From Usnea hakonensis (taxonomy: Eukaryota > Ascomycota > Lecanoromycetes > Lecanorales > Parmeliaceae), in contig BLJB01000278.1 in NCBI GenBank assembly GCA_013423325.1, forward strand, positions 1 through 39,751: a DNA stretch of 39,751 nucleotides, given 5' to 3'. Made by a program: the position numbers and the translations under genes. This document shows, in pieces, positions 1 to 14,284 of this stretch. The stretch's first letter is position 1. Each line of letters starts with the position of its first letter. The notes under the pieces were generated by a model, which did not search any database, had not been told where the DNA came from, and saw only the letters and a list, made by a program, of their open reading frames with translations.

Positions 1-560
1 TTAAGCTAAATTAACCTTTAGACCTTACTACTATATCTAAGTTAGACTATTATCTTCCTATAGTATATATTACCGTAGCTAATATACTAGTATTTATAAA
101 TATAAGTATAAAATATTATTATAATAAACGCTATAAGGGGTATAATATACCTAGTAATACTACTATTACGAGGAAACTAGGATAATAGTATACTAGACCC
201 TTTAAGGTACTAAGTCGGATCGATAATCTCGCCTATAAGTTTAACTTATTAGTATATTAGCGTATATATCTAGTTATTAGTATAGCTATATTAGAGCTTA
301 CGCCCCTAGATCTAGATCTGTATTAGCGCCCTCTATTGGAATAGCCTAACTCGGTATTCGTTAAAGGCGATACTAAGACGTACAAGTTATAGGAAGTTAA
401 GTAGATTATCACTAAAGATAGTAGTAGATATCTAGTAAGATAGAAAAAATAGAGTCCTATATATAATAAATAATATACTAAAGTATAGTTAAGTAATATA
501 GTAAAGCTTATCGAAGCCCATAAAGATTATATTAGATAAAGACGTAATAATCGAGTAAGG
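1..560 (+). pseudogene. RIP-degraded 3' end of a Ty3/Gypsy chromovirus pol (chromodomain)
   Basis: Read on the plus strand this is the C-terminal end of a chromovirus polyprotein, cut by the window edge. A partly readable frame from about 195 includes RIDNLAYKFNL. At about 385-545 there is a decayed chromodomain: an EV(K) start, then ITKDSSRYLVR, a stop where the conserved Trp of the RW-K-G motif should be, then SPIYN, another stop in place of Trp, and KLIEAHKDYI. TAG or TAA replaces expected Trp or Gln codons and Lys replaces Glu, as expected from G-to-A and C-to-T RIP changes. In chromoviruses this domain sits at the end of integrase and guides insertion into heterochromatin. It is not expressible. 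The family call rests on order and motif only. Confidence 0.7.
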
Positions 561-1039
561 TAATTCGGATTACGGTAATAGTAATAATAGACCTTATTAA
601 CTAGGTAGCTATTATATTATATACGCTATTTAGTATAGTAGTTATAGTATCTCCTAAGGTATTTATATTACTACCGTATACCTCCTATAGAAGGCTTTAG
701 ATAATAAAAGCCTATCGTAATATACTCCGCTATATATCTTTATTACTACTATAATATACCTCGATAAGGTCTCCTATAAAAGGCTTTAATAATCTACTAA
801 CGTACCTTTTCGCTATATTATATACTACTATATTAATTATAATCCTCGCTAATATAGAAGGCTTCTATAGCTCTCCTTTTAAAGCCTTCCTATATTATTT
901 TATTAATGTAGGAGACGAATTTATACTTCTAGTACGAGAATCGGAATAGTAAGTCTTCTACTATATTACTATATTTACTTTTACTATATTATTATATCTT
1001 ATATACCTATAGGACTTAGGTATTTTTGTATTTAAGGGA

Positions 1040-1186
1040 TATTACTATAGTAGAGATCCGAGCCTTAGTATTGCTATGGCTCTTACCTTATTTACTAGGG
1101 CTTAGCATTCACTACTTGTATTCACTTTCTTCTAGATAGATTCATCATTTATACATTTACACCACATCATGATTCACATCATACCA
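1040..1186 (+). repeat. Possible 3' LTR of the edge chromovirus
   Basis: A short purine run (AAGGGA) ends at 1039, and the following sequence begins TATTAC, a plausible RIP form of TGTTAC. The stretch up to about 1186 is much less RIP-mutated than its surroundings and keeps many CA and TG dinucleotides. That is how the LTRs of other elements in this window look. No second copy lies inside the window, so the boundaries are guesses and the call is an inference from position after the chromodomain. Confidence 0.35.
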
Positions 1187-3597
1187 TTGTGCCTTTGCAA
1201 GAATATAGGAGCTATTTTTAGTAGCGGTTATTAATAATTAGTCTCGAGAGGCTAAAATAATAGAGACTCTAGAAGTAATATATTTACTATAATAGAATTA
1301 CGGCCTTTAGTAGTAAATAGTAGAATATCCGTAAATAAGTATAATTTTAGTAGTAAATTAGAACGTTTTTCTAATATATTAGAACGTTTTTCTAAAGACC
1401 GTTAAAGTAGTACTTATCTTTTAGTAATATATTATAGTATCTCTAGATTTTTATAGTAAATAGTTATTCTTTCTATAAATTCTTTAACTACTTTCTTAAA
1501 CGAGGGAGTATCTATAACCTAAGTAAAAGAAAAGGTAGATAGGTTTATAGAAAAAATATAGAATTATCTAATATTAGAGATAGATCTATCTTTAGCTAAT
1601 CTCTAGTAATTATAGATAATAAACTTAATTATATAAAGAATATTAATAGAAATATTATAAATACGATTACTAATAGCTTTATAGAAGTTAAAAATCTAGT
1701 AGACGATATAAATTAATTTAGATAGTAGTAATAGAGCTAGTTTAAAGTAAAGTAATAAATAAACTAAATAATTTAATATAATATAGAGTAATTAAAAATA
1801 AGGTAGAAAAAAAATTATTAAAAATATATTAATAAAGTAAGTAGATCCTACTATACGCTAAGGGCGCTTTAATTACGTCCTAATTTAGAAGATATATTAG
1901 TAACTTTAATAATTACCGTAATAATAATAAGAAAATAAATAATATAGATTAAATAAAAGTAAATAAGTAATCTAACTATAGTTATATATTAATAATAGTA
2001 ACTTAGTAACTAAAAGTAGTAGTATAGAGTAGTAGATTATTATAGTAAGGCGAGTAAAATAAGGTAAGTAAATAAGGCGTATTATATAGTAAGATATAAG
2101 TCTTAATATTAATAATAGTATAGTAGCGGAAGCGAAGGACTAGTAACTTATATCTAGTAGAGGATATCCTAGTCGTTAATAGCTAATTAATAGTAGTTAA
2201 AGATGAATATTAGTACTATATATTATAGCCTCTACGTTATAATCTATAAACGAAAGTGGAGTATATTAAAAGTCTATATTAATACTACCGAGAAATCTGT
2301 CTAAATGCTGCGGCACTAACTAATGTGTACTACTACTAGTGCCTTAGCAATAGTTACACTAGTAATAGTAATAGCCGTAACACCTTTAGTAAAATAATTA
2401 TAATAATATCTTAAACTAAGTATCTTTCTTTAAGTCTAGTACTTAAATAAATATAGATATAATAGTAATCTTAGAGGGTAGATTAATAAAAATATATAAT
2501 TCTATCGTAATACTTTAGTAAGTAAAAGTAAGCTAATTTTTAATATTATTAATATTAGTATATTAAATAATAGTTTAAATATAGCCTATAGACTCTCTTT
2601 TATTACGTACGTCTACTACTATATACTTTTCGATAGTAAGATTAGTTAATAATATTTTAGTAGAGTCTTTAAACCTTTCCGACTTTCTAGCTTTACTAGC
2701 TACTACTACTAGTAGTAAAATAGGATCGGGGGTAGGGTAATTCTTTATAATAAACTCTATAGTTAAGCTAATCTCTTTAGATATATAGTATATATAAGTT
2801 ATTTCTATTATCTTAATAAAAGTAATAATTTAGTAGACTTATTAAGTAATATATTCTAGTAACTATAATAACGATTAATTAGATAATAAAGATAATAATA
2901 TAGCTAGAAAAACTAGCTTAAAAAAGCCTTCTAGAGATAATAAAGTAATAGAAGTAAGAATTAATAAAGGCTTCTATAAATAATAGAGTAATTAGAATAA
3001 AGATAATTATAGTAGAGTAATTAAAGTAATAAAGATAATTATAGTAGAGTAATTAAAGTAATAAAGATAATTATAGTAGAATAATTAGAGTAATAAAGTA
3101 ATAAGAACTAGAATCTAGTACTATAGAAGGCTAATATATACTAAAGTAGTTAAATAGTACTTTAGTATATATAACTAAATATTACTACTAACTTATAGTA
3201 GTAAATAACGAGGTAGTAAATAGTATAGCTATAGTAAATAAGTAGTAGAAAGATAGTAAATTTCTATAATAAGATAAGTCTATTTATATACGACTACTAG
3301 CCTATAGGAGGCTCCTACCGAGCTACTAGCTCACTATAATAGTAAGAGTAAAGATGTAAATGTAAGTAATAGTAAATACGTTACTTAATGTAATAAGTAT
3401 CTAGATCTATTTTCTAGATATACTTAGCTATTCTAGCTCTTATTTATTTAGATAGATTATATAATTAATTATATATTTAACTAAAGTTATTATTCTAATA
3501 CTTTATTATAGTAGTTTTCCTTATATTATTATTATAAAGATCTCTATAATTATCTTTTATATAGTTAGATAGATACGAGTATAAATTCTAATCTAAT
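1187..3597. other. RIP-degraded repeat DNA, unassigned
   Basis: This is TpA-rich sequence with stops in all frames and no readable domain. A small RIP-poor island at about 2285-2350 keeps CA/TG dinucleotides. A 32-bp tandem repeat occurs at 2997-3098. The stretch together with 20595 onward is the original target into which element A inserted, as shown by the TTAAG duplication. I see no host gene here. Confidence 0.5.
2997..3098 (+). repeat. 32-bp tandem repeat, about 3 copies
   Basis: A unit beginning AATAAAGATAATTATAGTAG and ending AGTAATTAAAGT is repeated three times in a row, the last copy with small changes. It lies in RIP-degraded DNA and carries no readable coding signal. It may be a decayed repeat of a gag-like region. 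Confidence 0.8.
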
Positions 3598-3602
3598 TTA
3601 AG

Positions 3603-3779
3603 TGTTATAGTTTCACCCTAACACCTCTTTCTTTATAATCTACGGAGACGCGCTAAGCCTCTTTCGATCTAGCGCCTTAGTACTACGTATAATAATTTCT
3701 TATAGTATATTTATACTATTACTTCTATATAGCTAATATTTGGTTTAAATCCTAAATACTATTACTATTATTAGTTTAT
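3603..3779 (+). repeat. 5' LTR of element A, first part
   Basis: It begins TGTTATAG and matches 20397 onward almost base for base. The differences are C/T or G/A transitions. It stops at the TTTAT duplication (3775-3779) where element B begins. The rest of the LTR resumes at 19010. Confidence 0.9.
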
Positions 3780-3923
3780 TGTTACGGATATCCTTTATAG
3801 GATATGTGCGGAGCCTTATAGGGCTTAGCGAGCCTTGGCGCCTTGGTATTGCGGCCTCATGAGGAGGATTCCTGTAGATACTCTTTCTTCTATATATACA
3901 TTATTATATTATTATCTATACAT
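3780..3923 (+). repeat. 5' LTR of element B, first part
   Basis: It matches 18833-18976 closely and still holds GC-rich, RIP-poor sequence such as GCGGAGCC and GCCTTGGCG. It ends with the 13-bp LINE target duplication ATTATCTATACAT at 3911-3923. Confidence 0.92.
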
Positions 3924-3999
3924 TGATTAATTGATTATATTATACGCCTATACTAGCTACTTGATATGAGCTAATAAGGGTACCATTATCGCTAAGCTA

Positions 4000-6900
4000 G
4001 TAGAGCTAGGCGTTAAAGAAACCTAAGGGCGAACCCCTAAATAAAAACTCTAACTAAATAATATATTTTCCCTCTACTATACTCTCGAGGAGTCTTAGTA
4101 TACTACTATATATCTTTTTTTTTCTATATCTCGACTTTTCTAATCTCTATATTTATTTCCCTTAATCGCCTCGGCCCCTAAGGGCCGATATAGTCTTTTC
4201 TTCGTACGCCCTTTTTAAACTTAATAGTCTCCTCTACCTTAAGGGGTAGTCTTAACTATTAAAGTTATTTACTAGCTAGCTTAAAACTATTTAATTAGTC
4301 TAAATTAATTATTTATCTTACTACTATCTAAATCCCTTTAATTATAATTAGTATTATCTAGAAATCTTTAGTACCTATCTTTACGAGTAGCTATAGTCTA
4401 TTCCTATATAATTCTAGATAGAAGAGGAGAATATATTTAATATTCTACTTTCTCTATCTATATATATAGTTAGGGTTAATCTTTAGTACCCTTATTCTAT
4501 TAAGGAATATATTAAGTCCGATTTTATTACTTTTTATCTAGATAGCGATCGAGCTCTTAGCTTTTCTTAATATCCTATAATAATCGAACCTCCTATTATA
4601 TAAGCCTCCTATCTAAGCGGGGATTCTTATTATATTTAGAGTTCTTTATTAGTACTTTTTTTATTTTCTTAATCTCTAATTATAGAACTAATCTTATATT
4701 TTCTATTTTATAACGTTAATACTCTAATATTCCTCGATATCTTTAAGTAGATTAATCTATCCCTTCTTTCTTCTTATACTAATAGCCGCTTAATTCTAGC
4801 TCTTTTCTTTTAGAGCCTTAAGAGCCTAGACTTTCTTTTTCGTTATAAATATAGGCCTTAGCTTCCTCCTTCTACCTCTATTAGTCTAGAGGTATTAGAT
4901 AATTCGTTTATTACCCTCTCTTATAGCGATATAGGTACCTCGTAGGGCCTAATATTATAATACTAGCTTATTTAGCTAGTATTCTAGTAAGGATATTAAT
5001 ACTTCCGCCTTTAGAACTAGGATAAGTATAGCTCTATATACCTCGATTACTTTATAGAGATACTCGTTTTATATCTTAGCTAGCTTCTCGGAGAACTTCT
5101 AGGAGAATCCCTTAGTCCCGCGAGGATAATACTAGATCGGTACTACGAATATTAATATTAGATATATAATTATACTATATATTATATAATACCTAGTAAA
5201 TATTACTCTCTATATTAAGCCGGTAAAATATTCTAGGGCTCGTTTCTATCCTATAATATAGATTATTAGCTAGGTAATATATAGTCCCTACTAGAGTTTA
5301 GTATCTATATATAAGTCTAATATTCTAATACTTAAGCTAAGGTCTATTTTTACTTCCTTAAAGTCTAAGGATATCTTTATATTAAATTTCTTTAGGCTCC
5401 TTATAAGATATATTAGCTTATATTTTTTAAGGGCGAATATTACCCTATATATCTTAGTTTACCTAAAATAGATATTATAGGCCTTATATAGTACTCTATA
5501 ATTATCTTTTATACTTCCGCTATATACTAATAAATAAATATTATTAATAAAACCTTCTATTTAGATAGGGAGAGCGGCCCTTATATATTATTTAATTAGA
5601 GGGGTATTAAAGAAGAAAAATAATATAGGGGAAATTAGTAATCCTTAAAAAATATCTATCTCTATTATCTCTATTACGCTCGTCTAGCCCCCTAATATTA
5701 CGGATATTACTCTATCTATAAGGAAGCTAGATATCTATCTTACTATCTTTTCTAGGACTCTCCTTTCTCTTAGGTTATAGAGGAGCCTCTTATATAAGAC
5801 GTTATCGAAGGTACCTATAATATCTAGTAAAAGTAGGCTAGCGATTTTCCTATTATTAATAGTACTATAATTCTATATAATATAAACTACTTCTATTAGC
5901 GATTCTAGCGCTATTTCTACTAATCTACCTTTCCTTACTCCTATTTACTATTAAGAGAGGAGACTATATCTTTCTATTAGTCTCGCTAGCCGCTTTAAGA
6001 TTACCGTTTCTAGCGCTTTATCTAGAATATTAAATAAGACTATTAGTTAGTACGCTTTAGATTCTAAATAGTCGGGCTTATTCGGCTTTTTTAATATTAC
6101 TATATTAGCCTCTTTAAAGATTTTTAAATAATATCCTAAATTAAAGTAGGCTTAGAAGAGTCTAGTAAGAGAGTCTATAATATATAGAGCTATACTCCTT
6201 AGAAACTAATTAGGGATTCTCGAGATACCTAAGACTTTATTTACCGCCGGGTATATAATTACTTTTAGTACCTCGTCTCTATTAATCCTATCCCCTATAG
6301 GTATTAGAGTTAGATATTAGATACCTAGAATATCTTTTAGATCGATTACTAAGATAGATAGAAATAGTACTCTTTTTAAGGTATTAACTTTATTTTTAAA
6401 TCTAGACTATTTTATCCCTCTTCGATCTAGAATAGCTAGGAATTATAGTAAAGGTTTTAGAGCTATACTCCGCTCTCTTTTCTATTAGATAAACTTCTAG
6501 ATTCTATCTTTTTTTAGAAATACTTTATATACTCTCTCGCGCTAATAGAATATATAGGTTTTATATATAACCTTTACCTTCTCTCTTTTAGCCTTCTAAA
6601 GTTCCTTAATTAACTATTTATCTCGGAGTCGGTAGTACTCTTTTAGCCTAAGTTTAACCGCCTTAATAACTCTTATATAATCTATATTCTAGTATAATTT
6701 CGAGTTAGTTATAAGCTCTACCTATAGTATATAGTTCTCTATTATCTTCTAGAAACCTTAGTTTATAGTCCTTATAAAGGTATCTACCTCCTCCTTTATT
6801 CTTATAGACCTTTTAGAGAGAGTACTTTATAGGGTACTATTACCCCTAGCTATCTTAAAAGTAGTATCTTTTTTAGCTAATTTTTTCTATAGCTATTACT

Positions 6901-8255
6901 TTCTTATTAGTATCTCTTTCTATTACTATTCTAGTTCTATTACTATTAGTATATAGTTAAACGCGTATCCTAGGTCTTCTTTTAGAATATAATAAACTAT
7001 AGTCTAATAGGTAGTTAATATTAGAAAGATTAGATTAATAGCTAACTCCTAGCTCTAAGATTTCTATATAGCTAAGTTATTTAGTAACCCTAGAATTATT
7101 TCCTTAGTTTAGATAACTTTAATAAATCTATTAACTATTTTATAATATATATATTGCCCTTTATTATTCTATCTAGAGTAGTAGAGATTAAAGTCTTTAA
7201 GAGCTATATATTCGCTTTCCTCCTCTAAGGCTTATTTTAAGAATATTAGTACTAGAGAGGCTATTACTACCTCTATTAACGCTAGCGACTAGTTATATAT
7301 ATTATATATNNGAGGAGTATACTCTTCCTTATCTCTACTATCTTACTTAATACTTAACCTAAGGGAGTAAAAGTCGCCTCCTTAGTATCTAATCTTCTAG
7401 CTAATTAGATCTATCCTTTTATTAATATAAAAGTATATCTATATATTTAGGCCTAATTTATAAGCTAGTAGAAACCTATTAGAGCCTAGATTATATATTA
7501 ATCTATTAAACGTATTATAGCTCGGTTCCTAGATCGCTAATATATTAAAATCTTATACTTCCCGCTTCTTAAGGAGCGGTACTAGTACTCTATCTTTCGA
7601 CTTTTATATACTATATTATAAGACCTTTAATATACTATCCCTACTTATTAATATAGATATTAAAATTTAAACCGTTAAAACTAATATCTATTATACTCGA
7701 TATCTAGATTATATTAATCGCGTTAACTATATTCTAAAAGCCGGTTCTCTTTCTAAATTAGATTAAATACGTCTATCCCGGTTCTTTTTTTAATATCTTA
7801 GGCGGCCTTCCTACCCTTTTTAATTATTAGTTATTTAAGATTTCTTCTAGTCTCTTCCTTTTTAGGGATATTATCTTCTATCTATCCTCTATTTAGACTA
7901 GGACCGAGGTAAATTAGATTATTATTAAGGGCTTTTTATACTATTTAGAAGTATTCTCTCTCTTCTATTTAAGGCGTTCTACTTTATATTAGCGGACCTA
8001 ATAGATTAAGCTCTATACCTCGTAATTATCTTAGTAGACTACGTAGCGTCTCTACCCTTAGCCTCGATAATCCTTAATAGGGTAGGCTCCTACGTAGTAT
8101 CTATACTTTTCTACTCTCTAGTACGATCCCTAAAAGTGGTTATACTACTAGTATCGATAGTACTACTTTAGTCCGCTTACTACCTTCTATTTTCTATAGT
8201 AGAGTAGCTAGCTATTCTCTACTATACCCTCTACTATTAGTCTATTTACCCCTTC
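4000..8255 (-). pseudogene. LINE C ORF2 relic (endonuclease/reverse transcriptase region)
   Basis: Read on the minus strand, the region around 5.5-6.1 kb gives recognisable LINE reverse-transcriptase blocks. There is a stretch GTFDNVLYKRLLYNLRE, corresponding to the GAFDNV block. It is followed by LISPILFFFFNTPLI, corresponding to the PQGS-LSPILF block. Then comes GFINNIYLLVYSGS at about 5515-5560, where the catalytic FVDD has become FINN. The two Asp-to-Asn changes are G-to-A events and remove the catalytic acids. Many in-frame TAG and TAA codons are present. The stretch from about 6.9 to 8.2 kb should hold the endonuclease, but I could not confirm its motifs. Two undetermined bases lie at 7310-7311. 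Confidence 0.75.
7310..7311. other. Two undetermined bases (NN)
   Basis: The sequence has two Ns inside the LINE C ORF2 relic. They are probably an assembly or polishing ambiguity in AT-rich repeat DNA. Confidence 0.99.
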
Positions 8256-8260
8256 GGGGC

Positions 8261-8422
8261 TGTCATGAGTGACATGAGAAGAGTGAAGTGTGAAAGTTGT
8301 TGTATTCACTAAGTCTAAGAAGTCTATTTAAGTAAATGCTAAGAGTGAATATACGCTAAGAGATTTACTTGGCAAGAGTAATAGTAAATATAATAATACT
8401 AAGTAACTACCTTTATATGATA
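8261..8422 (-). repeat. 3' LTR of element D
   Basis: It starts TGTCATGAGTGACATGAGAA and is collinear with 16370-16531 over the whole 162 bases. The outer half (8261 to about 8315) keeps TG and CA dinucleotides, while the inner half is RIP-mutated. The right LTR shows the mirror image. Confidence 0.95.
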
Positions 8423-8429
8423 ACCTCCC

Positions 8430-11400
8430 CTAGGTAGAAAAATTGCTTCTGCGCCCTCGGAGAAGATGGATTTGTAGTGAGTATATATGCTATATTATAT
8501 ATTGTAGTAAGTTAAATAAATAGATTAGAATAATATATATCTTAGCTAAATCGAATATTATAGTAGTAGCTGAAATCCTTAACTATTATTTAGATAGATA
8601 TTAATAAATCCTTATAATTATCGAATTATAAGAGTACTTTAGGGGCTTATATTAATAATTATATAATAATTATTTTTTAAAGCTATCGGGTTATTAAAGT
8701 ATTAATATAGGTATAGTTATAGAATTATTAAATTATATAATTAGAGACTAAGTATAACTACTTATTTTCTTTAGTAGTTATAGACTTCGAATTTATATTA
8801 GTAGAATTACGGTATTAGTATATTATATATTTACGTAATCAACCTTAAAATTTGGATACGTTTACTTCTTTACTAGGTAGCGAAATAGTATTTAGGATAT
8901 TTAGAATTACGGTATTATTTATATAAGTTAGAGTATTTAAAATTGCGTTTTTAATAGGTAGCGTATTCGAGTTTACGATATTTTTAAGGTCTTTCTTATA
9001 TTTATATACTAGCTCTTATATATTATTAAGGTCCTTAATATTATATTAATAATCCTATTACGGTTCGTAACTATACTACCTTATAAGGTATTTAATTACT
9101 AGGCCTTTATCTTTACGTATTACTCTCTTATTAAGGAGGCGCTCGATTTCTGAATTAATTAATCTATCCTTATTAGTTAAGATAGATAGAGGCTTATTAG
9201 GAAAAGGACGTTTAAATAGGTTACTCTCTAGAATAAGATATAGTTCGAGTTAGGCTATAATAAATATATTATATATCTTCTAATCTTAAGATATATCTAA
9301 CTTATATATTAATCTACTAATTCGTTATACTACCTTAAAGGGACCGATATACTATTACGTAAGCTTATTTATAATCCCGGTATTCGATAGAATATTATAT
9401 TCTTTATATAACCTAAAAAGAACCTAATCGTTAACCCTAAGGAATATAGGCTAATATAACTAATTATAATAAAACTTAGTAGATATCTATATAAAATCTA
9501 TAGTATCTTTTACTAAGATACGGGTAGTAATATAGTTAATCCTAAGTATATATAAGAGTAAATTAAGAGGTCTATTAATAGTAAAGCCGTATACCGCTTC
9601 TATTAGAGTAGGACTTCTAGAATTATTAAGATATAATTAAATAGTTAGTAGTATATTAAGCTATTTTACTAGATTATCTAGTATATAAATTATAAATCTA
9701 AGTACTATTTCTACTATCTAATTAGTTCTCTTATTTAAATTATCTATCTAGGGATAGTAAGCTATACTATAGAGTAACAAAACTTTAAGTAACTTAAATA
9801 GGTATAATTATATCTTAGATAAGAACTTTCTATCTCTATCTAAAATAATAGCTTATAGTATATTTTAGTCTATAAGCTATAGCCTTTCGAGTAACGCCTT
9901 TATCTATTAAGTAGCGGTCTAAGTCGACTTCCTTAGTATAAGCTAGATATACTTTAGAAATTTATAGATAATAGATATAATTATATCTATACTACTAGCT
10001 AGAGGTAATATTAATATAAAGTTAATTATTAATATATAAAAAGAAATAGGCGGGTTTTAGATAGATTATATATTTCTATATAGCGTATATCGGCGAGTCT
10101 ATAGGATTAAGTACTAATAGTAGTAGTATATAAAACTTTTTAGTTATCGAGTTAAACTATATATATACTATAAGCTAGATATAATCTCGTAATATCTTTA
10201 GAAACCTAGATAGATATTATCGTAAGCAATTTCTAGGATCTTAGGAAGAATATTAGTAGATAAATAGAGGCGTTATTTTCCGGTAATTCTATTAATATAG
10301 AAGATTAGGTCTACTTTAATTAATATATATCTAGTAACCTTAATACTTTTAGGATCTAGGTTAATATTCTTAGATATAGTATTTTCTTTTTATAGTATTT
10401 TAAACCGATTAATAAAAGGGCGATTCCTATCTCGTATAAATAGTAGAATTACTATATTTTCTTATAGCTTATTATTATTATTAATTATTTAAGTAATACG
10501 CTTCTAGTAAGGGTTAAGCTGGTAACCTTCTAGGTATCTATTATAAAAAGACTAACTTATTTTAACTATAGTTAAGGTATATAATATATCTAATTCTAAA
10601 TAATTATCTATTAAACTATTACTATTACTATTAAGGCTTACGAGTCTTAATAAAGTATTTAGTAGAATATACTCTTTTCCTAGCTTATAGAATACCTAAA
10701 GATCAAATTAACGGAGGAATTAAGTAGCTCTAATTAGACGAATATTTAATCTTAATATTAACGTAGATATAATTAAGCTCTATTTTATTAGATCTAGTAT
10801 TATTAAATAATTAGTTTAAATCCTAACTAGTTTCGTAGAAGACTTAACGAGATACCGAATTTTCTTGATTATCTATATAAATCTAGCTATCTCTAATTTA
10901 GTAGGCTAATAATTTCTTTCTACCGTAGTAAGAACTCTTAAAAGAAATATAATTAGTTTAATCTATTACCTAGTTAGCTATTTTATAGATTTCTAAGTAT
11001 TAGGTTACTCTTTTAAACTATTAGGTTATCTTATTAAACTATTAGGTTTATCCTTAATATAAAAGATAATAATATTAAATCTAAACTCTTTAAAAGTATT
11101 AAGATTAATCTAGAGTATTCTTTTAGTATTAAAGTATATAAGAATTAATAGTTTAGATAATACTTTCTATAGTATTTCGAATAAGGCTAGTTACTTTATA
11201 GTAGGTTCTAGTAAAAGTTTTTTAGATAAGAATTACTTTCTTTCTCTTCCTATATTTAGTCTATCTTTTAGTATTAGTATTTTTAAGTCTTATAATTCCT
11301 AAGCAAGTTATATATAAAAGTAAATATACTAATATAAGTACCCTATTAATCCTAAGTAGTACTTAAGATCTACTAAGGTTCGTAGGTACTATAATTAACT

Positions 11401-13560
11401 AATTACGATAAGCTTATCTTTAATAGTAGATAGTCCTAATAAATTAACTCTTTAACCTAGTAGATTAATACTCGGGTATCCTAAAAAAGTTTTAATTAGA
11501 CTAATAGAAATATTAAATTACTTAAGTAGAGTAAAGAGTTCTCTTAGATCTACTAGATATTATTTAAAAGTCTTAGCTTCTATTATAATATTATCGACGT
11601 AAGCTTTAGCTTTAGCTTTAAGTTATCTTAGTAAAGCGTTAATTTATCTCTATATATAAGCAATAGAATTAATATATTCTATAATTAGTATATTAAAAGA
11701 CTCTTAACCTCGATATAATACTATAGTTATTATATACCGATAATTAGGATGGAGCCTCTACTAATAGAAAAACGAGGTTACGTTAAATATAGAAATAAAC
11801 TTATATCCTACTAATATACCTACTACCTTAGTCTAAGGTAGGGGTATATACGTATCTTTTAGAATTAGGTTATTAAGTTTTTTTAGATTAACTACTAGAT
11901 ACCCTTTTCGTTTACTATCTAGTAGAGTCTTCTAAACGACGAAGAGCGGGTATATAAATAGTATTATATATTAGGTAAATTCGAGCCGTCCTTATTTATA
12001 GAGTTAGTTAAATACTTTATTAACTACCTCGCGATCCTTAATTTCTAGAGGATAGATCTTTACCTTTCTAGTAACCTTATCTTACTAGCCTTCTTTAAGT
12101 AGTAACTTTATCTACTACTCTTAAGATATATTAATAAAGCTAGTATTAACCTAAATATTAGGAAACTCTTTAACTAGTATAGTTAATTCTACTACCTATT
12201 ATGGGTTTCTATAAACTATAATCCTATTTAAAAGTCTGATTTCCTAAGGTTTAAGAAGGTTAAGCTAGAGTTTATAAATATTAGACGACGTAGTAGGAAT
12301 TTATAAAACTAAAAAGAGATTAAGATATTTCTTAGCTATTTTTAAGGTAAAGTTAGAATTAATATTAGTATAGAAATAATTATTAAAGTCTATTTTATAG
12401 ATATAATCGAGTCTTATTCTTTTTAGTATCTATACTAGGATATTAGAGTTATTTCTAGCTATAATACTAGATATAGTATAATTTACTAGATAAGTATATA
12501 TAGATAGACGTATAGGTCCCGGTTTAAATAAGAAATCCCAATTATAAGATAATTTAACTAGGGTAGTAGTAAGTATAACTTAAGTATATAGAGATATAGT
12601 AACTAACTCTTTTAAGAATACCTTTTTTCTAAGATATTATCTACGTAGTCGATATAATATCTTAATAGTATAACCGCTATATAAGCTAATCGTAGTAGAC
12701 TTATTAGTAACGTTAATAGTAATTTACTTAGGTCCTAGAATATCGTTACTAATAAGTATCTTAGTATAGAGGTTATTAATAATATATAACTCTCTACGGA
12801 TATAAGTAATAATCAGTTTACTATCTTTATTACGTCCTAGAAGAAAGATATTATAGGTAATATATTCTAATATCTTATAACTAGTACTTCCTAATCCTCT
12901 TACCTTAAGTAGCGATACTATCTTGGAAATAGCTAAATCTAGAGCTTACTTAGATTTCTAAATCCTATTAACTAAACTTACTCTATAACCTATATCTATA
13001 TATACGAAATTATCTTCGAATCTATTAGGATCAACCTTATTAGGATCCTTATTAGGGTTAAATACGAATTTATTAGGACTAAGTACTATACGAATCATTA
13101 TATAGATCTAACCTCGAAACGTAAGTCTATTACCTAACTCGTAACCTAAAGTAGTAGACTTAACGATTTTCGGATTCTTAGATTTAGTTTACTTTTCGTT
13201 TACTATAGTAGTAAAGACGTATATACGATTAATCGTCTAGTTACTTATTATTTCTATATAGTTTATTAATATCTATTTTCTATTATAGCTAGTACGTAAA
13301 TACTTATATAGCTTAGTTTTAGAAGAGAACGAATCGTTATACTTTCGATAGTATATTTTGATACTAATAAAGCTAGTAAATAGCTTATTATTAGGTAGCT
13401 CTTAAACCTAGTAGTACTTATTTCTATAGTTATTCTTACTAGTAAAGAAGGAGTTAGAAAAGTCATTATTTTCTTTATAACTTTTCTAACTATTAGCCTA
13501 GGATACTTCCTTATTTTAAACCTAGTTATTCTTATCCGTATACGTCTAATAGGCCGCTAC
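8430..13560 (-). pseudogene. Element D pol relic (protease, RT, RNase H, integrase, chromodomain)
   Basis: Minus-strand translation, reading from high to low coordinates, gives the Ty3/Gypsy order. An RT block around 11.5-11.8 kb includes AYVDNIIIEA at about 11.59 kb, a YVDD-type catalytic box changed to YVDN. The integrase gives ILDRDRKFLSKI near 9.8 kb and YYPQIDNLNKRTN at about 9.72-9.77 kb, equivalent to YHPQTDGQ-ERTN. The chromodomain at about 9.08-9.22 kb reads EIERLLNKRVIRKDKGL followed by KYLIRQYSYEP. Frequent TAG and TAA codons replace Gln and Trp. The frame stays collinear over several hundred codons, so decay is by point mutation rather than deletion. Protease (near 12.6-12.9 kb) is inferred from position only. 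Confidence 0.85.
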
Positions 13561-14284
13561 TTTAGAAGTAGCGGGCTATTATATAGGCTAAAAAGTATAA
13601 TTCGGATACTAACTTTAGTACTAATCTAGATACTACCTTAGATACTAATTCTAATACTAATTTAAGTAATTCTAAAATAGCCGAGAAGGCTATTAGTTAT
13701 ACTAATTAGGATACTAATTTAGTTAATTAGATATAGAATTTAATACGTTTAGTTACGCGTTCTAGAGTAGTCTTAGAGGTATATTTTACTATTATAGATT
13801 TTAATACTATTAATTACTATAAGTACTATTTAAGAGAGTACTAAATAGTCGGGAATTACCTTAATAGGTTTATTATATAATTAGTTACTAGTATAGAAAG
13901 CTATTATAAGGTTACCTATCTACTCTATTCTATAGTTATCCTAGTATCTAAAAATTCTAAGAAGAACGATAATATTAACCTCTATTATTTCTCTCGTTTT
14001 TTAGATAATTCTAAGAGGTATTTTAGTAGGTATTTTAATATAAGTTACTAGTAAATTATAACCTCCTATACCTTACTATAAAACTCTACTAATTATACTT
14101 TAGGTTATCTAGTTCTTTAAGATACTTATTAATAGTAGTAGCTATCTTTAGTTTCTTTAGATTACGTCTTAGGTTAGAATTAAGTCTATTATAAATAATA
14201 TTAAGTTAAACCTTAATACCTGTGAGTCCCGTATCTTTCGCCGCACGTAGAATCTTTTAAGCAAATTCTCGTGGTTCTCGTTTT

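Noticed and set aside
13266..13466. Open frame of 66 codons on the minus strand
   Set aside because: It lies within the RIP-degraded pol region of element D and has the Ile/Ser/Tyr/Leu-rich composition of TA-rich noise. The frame does not continue the D polyprotein.
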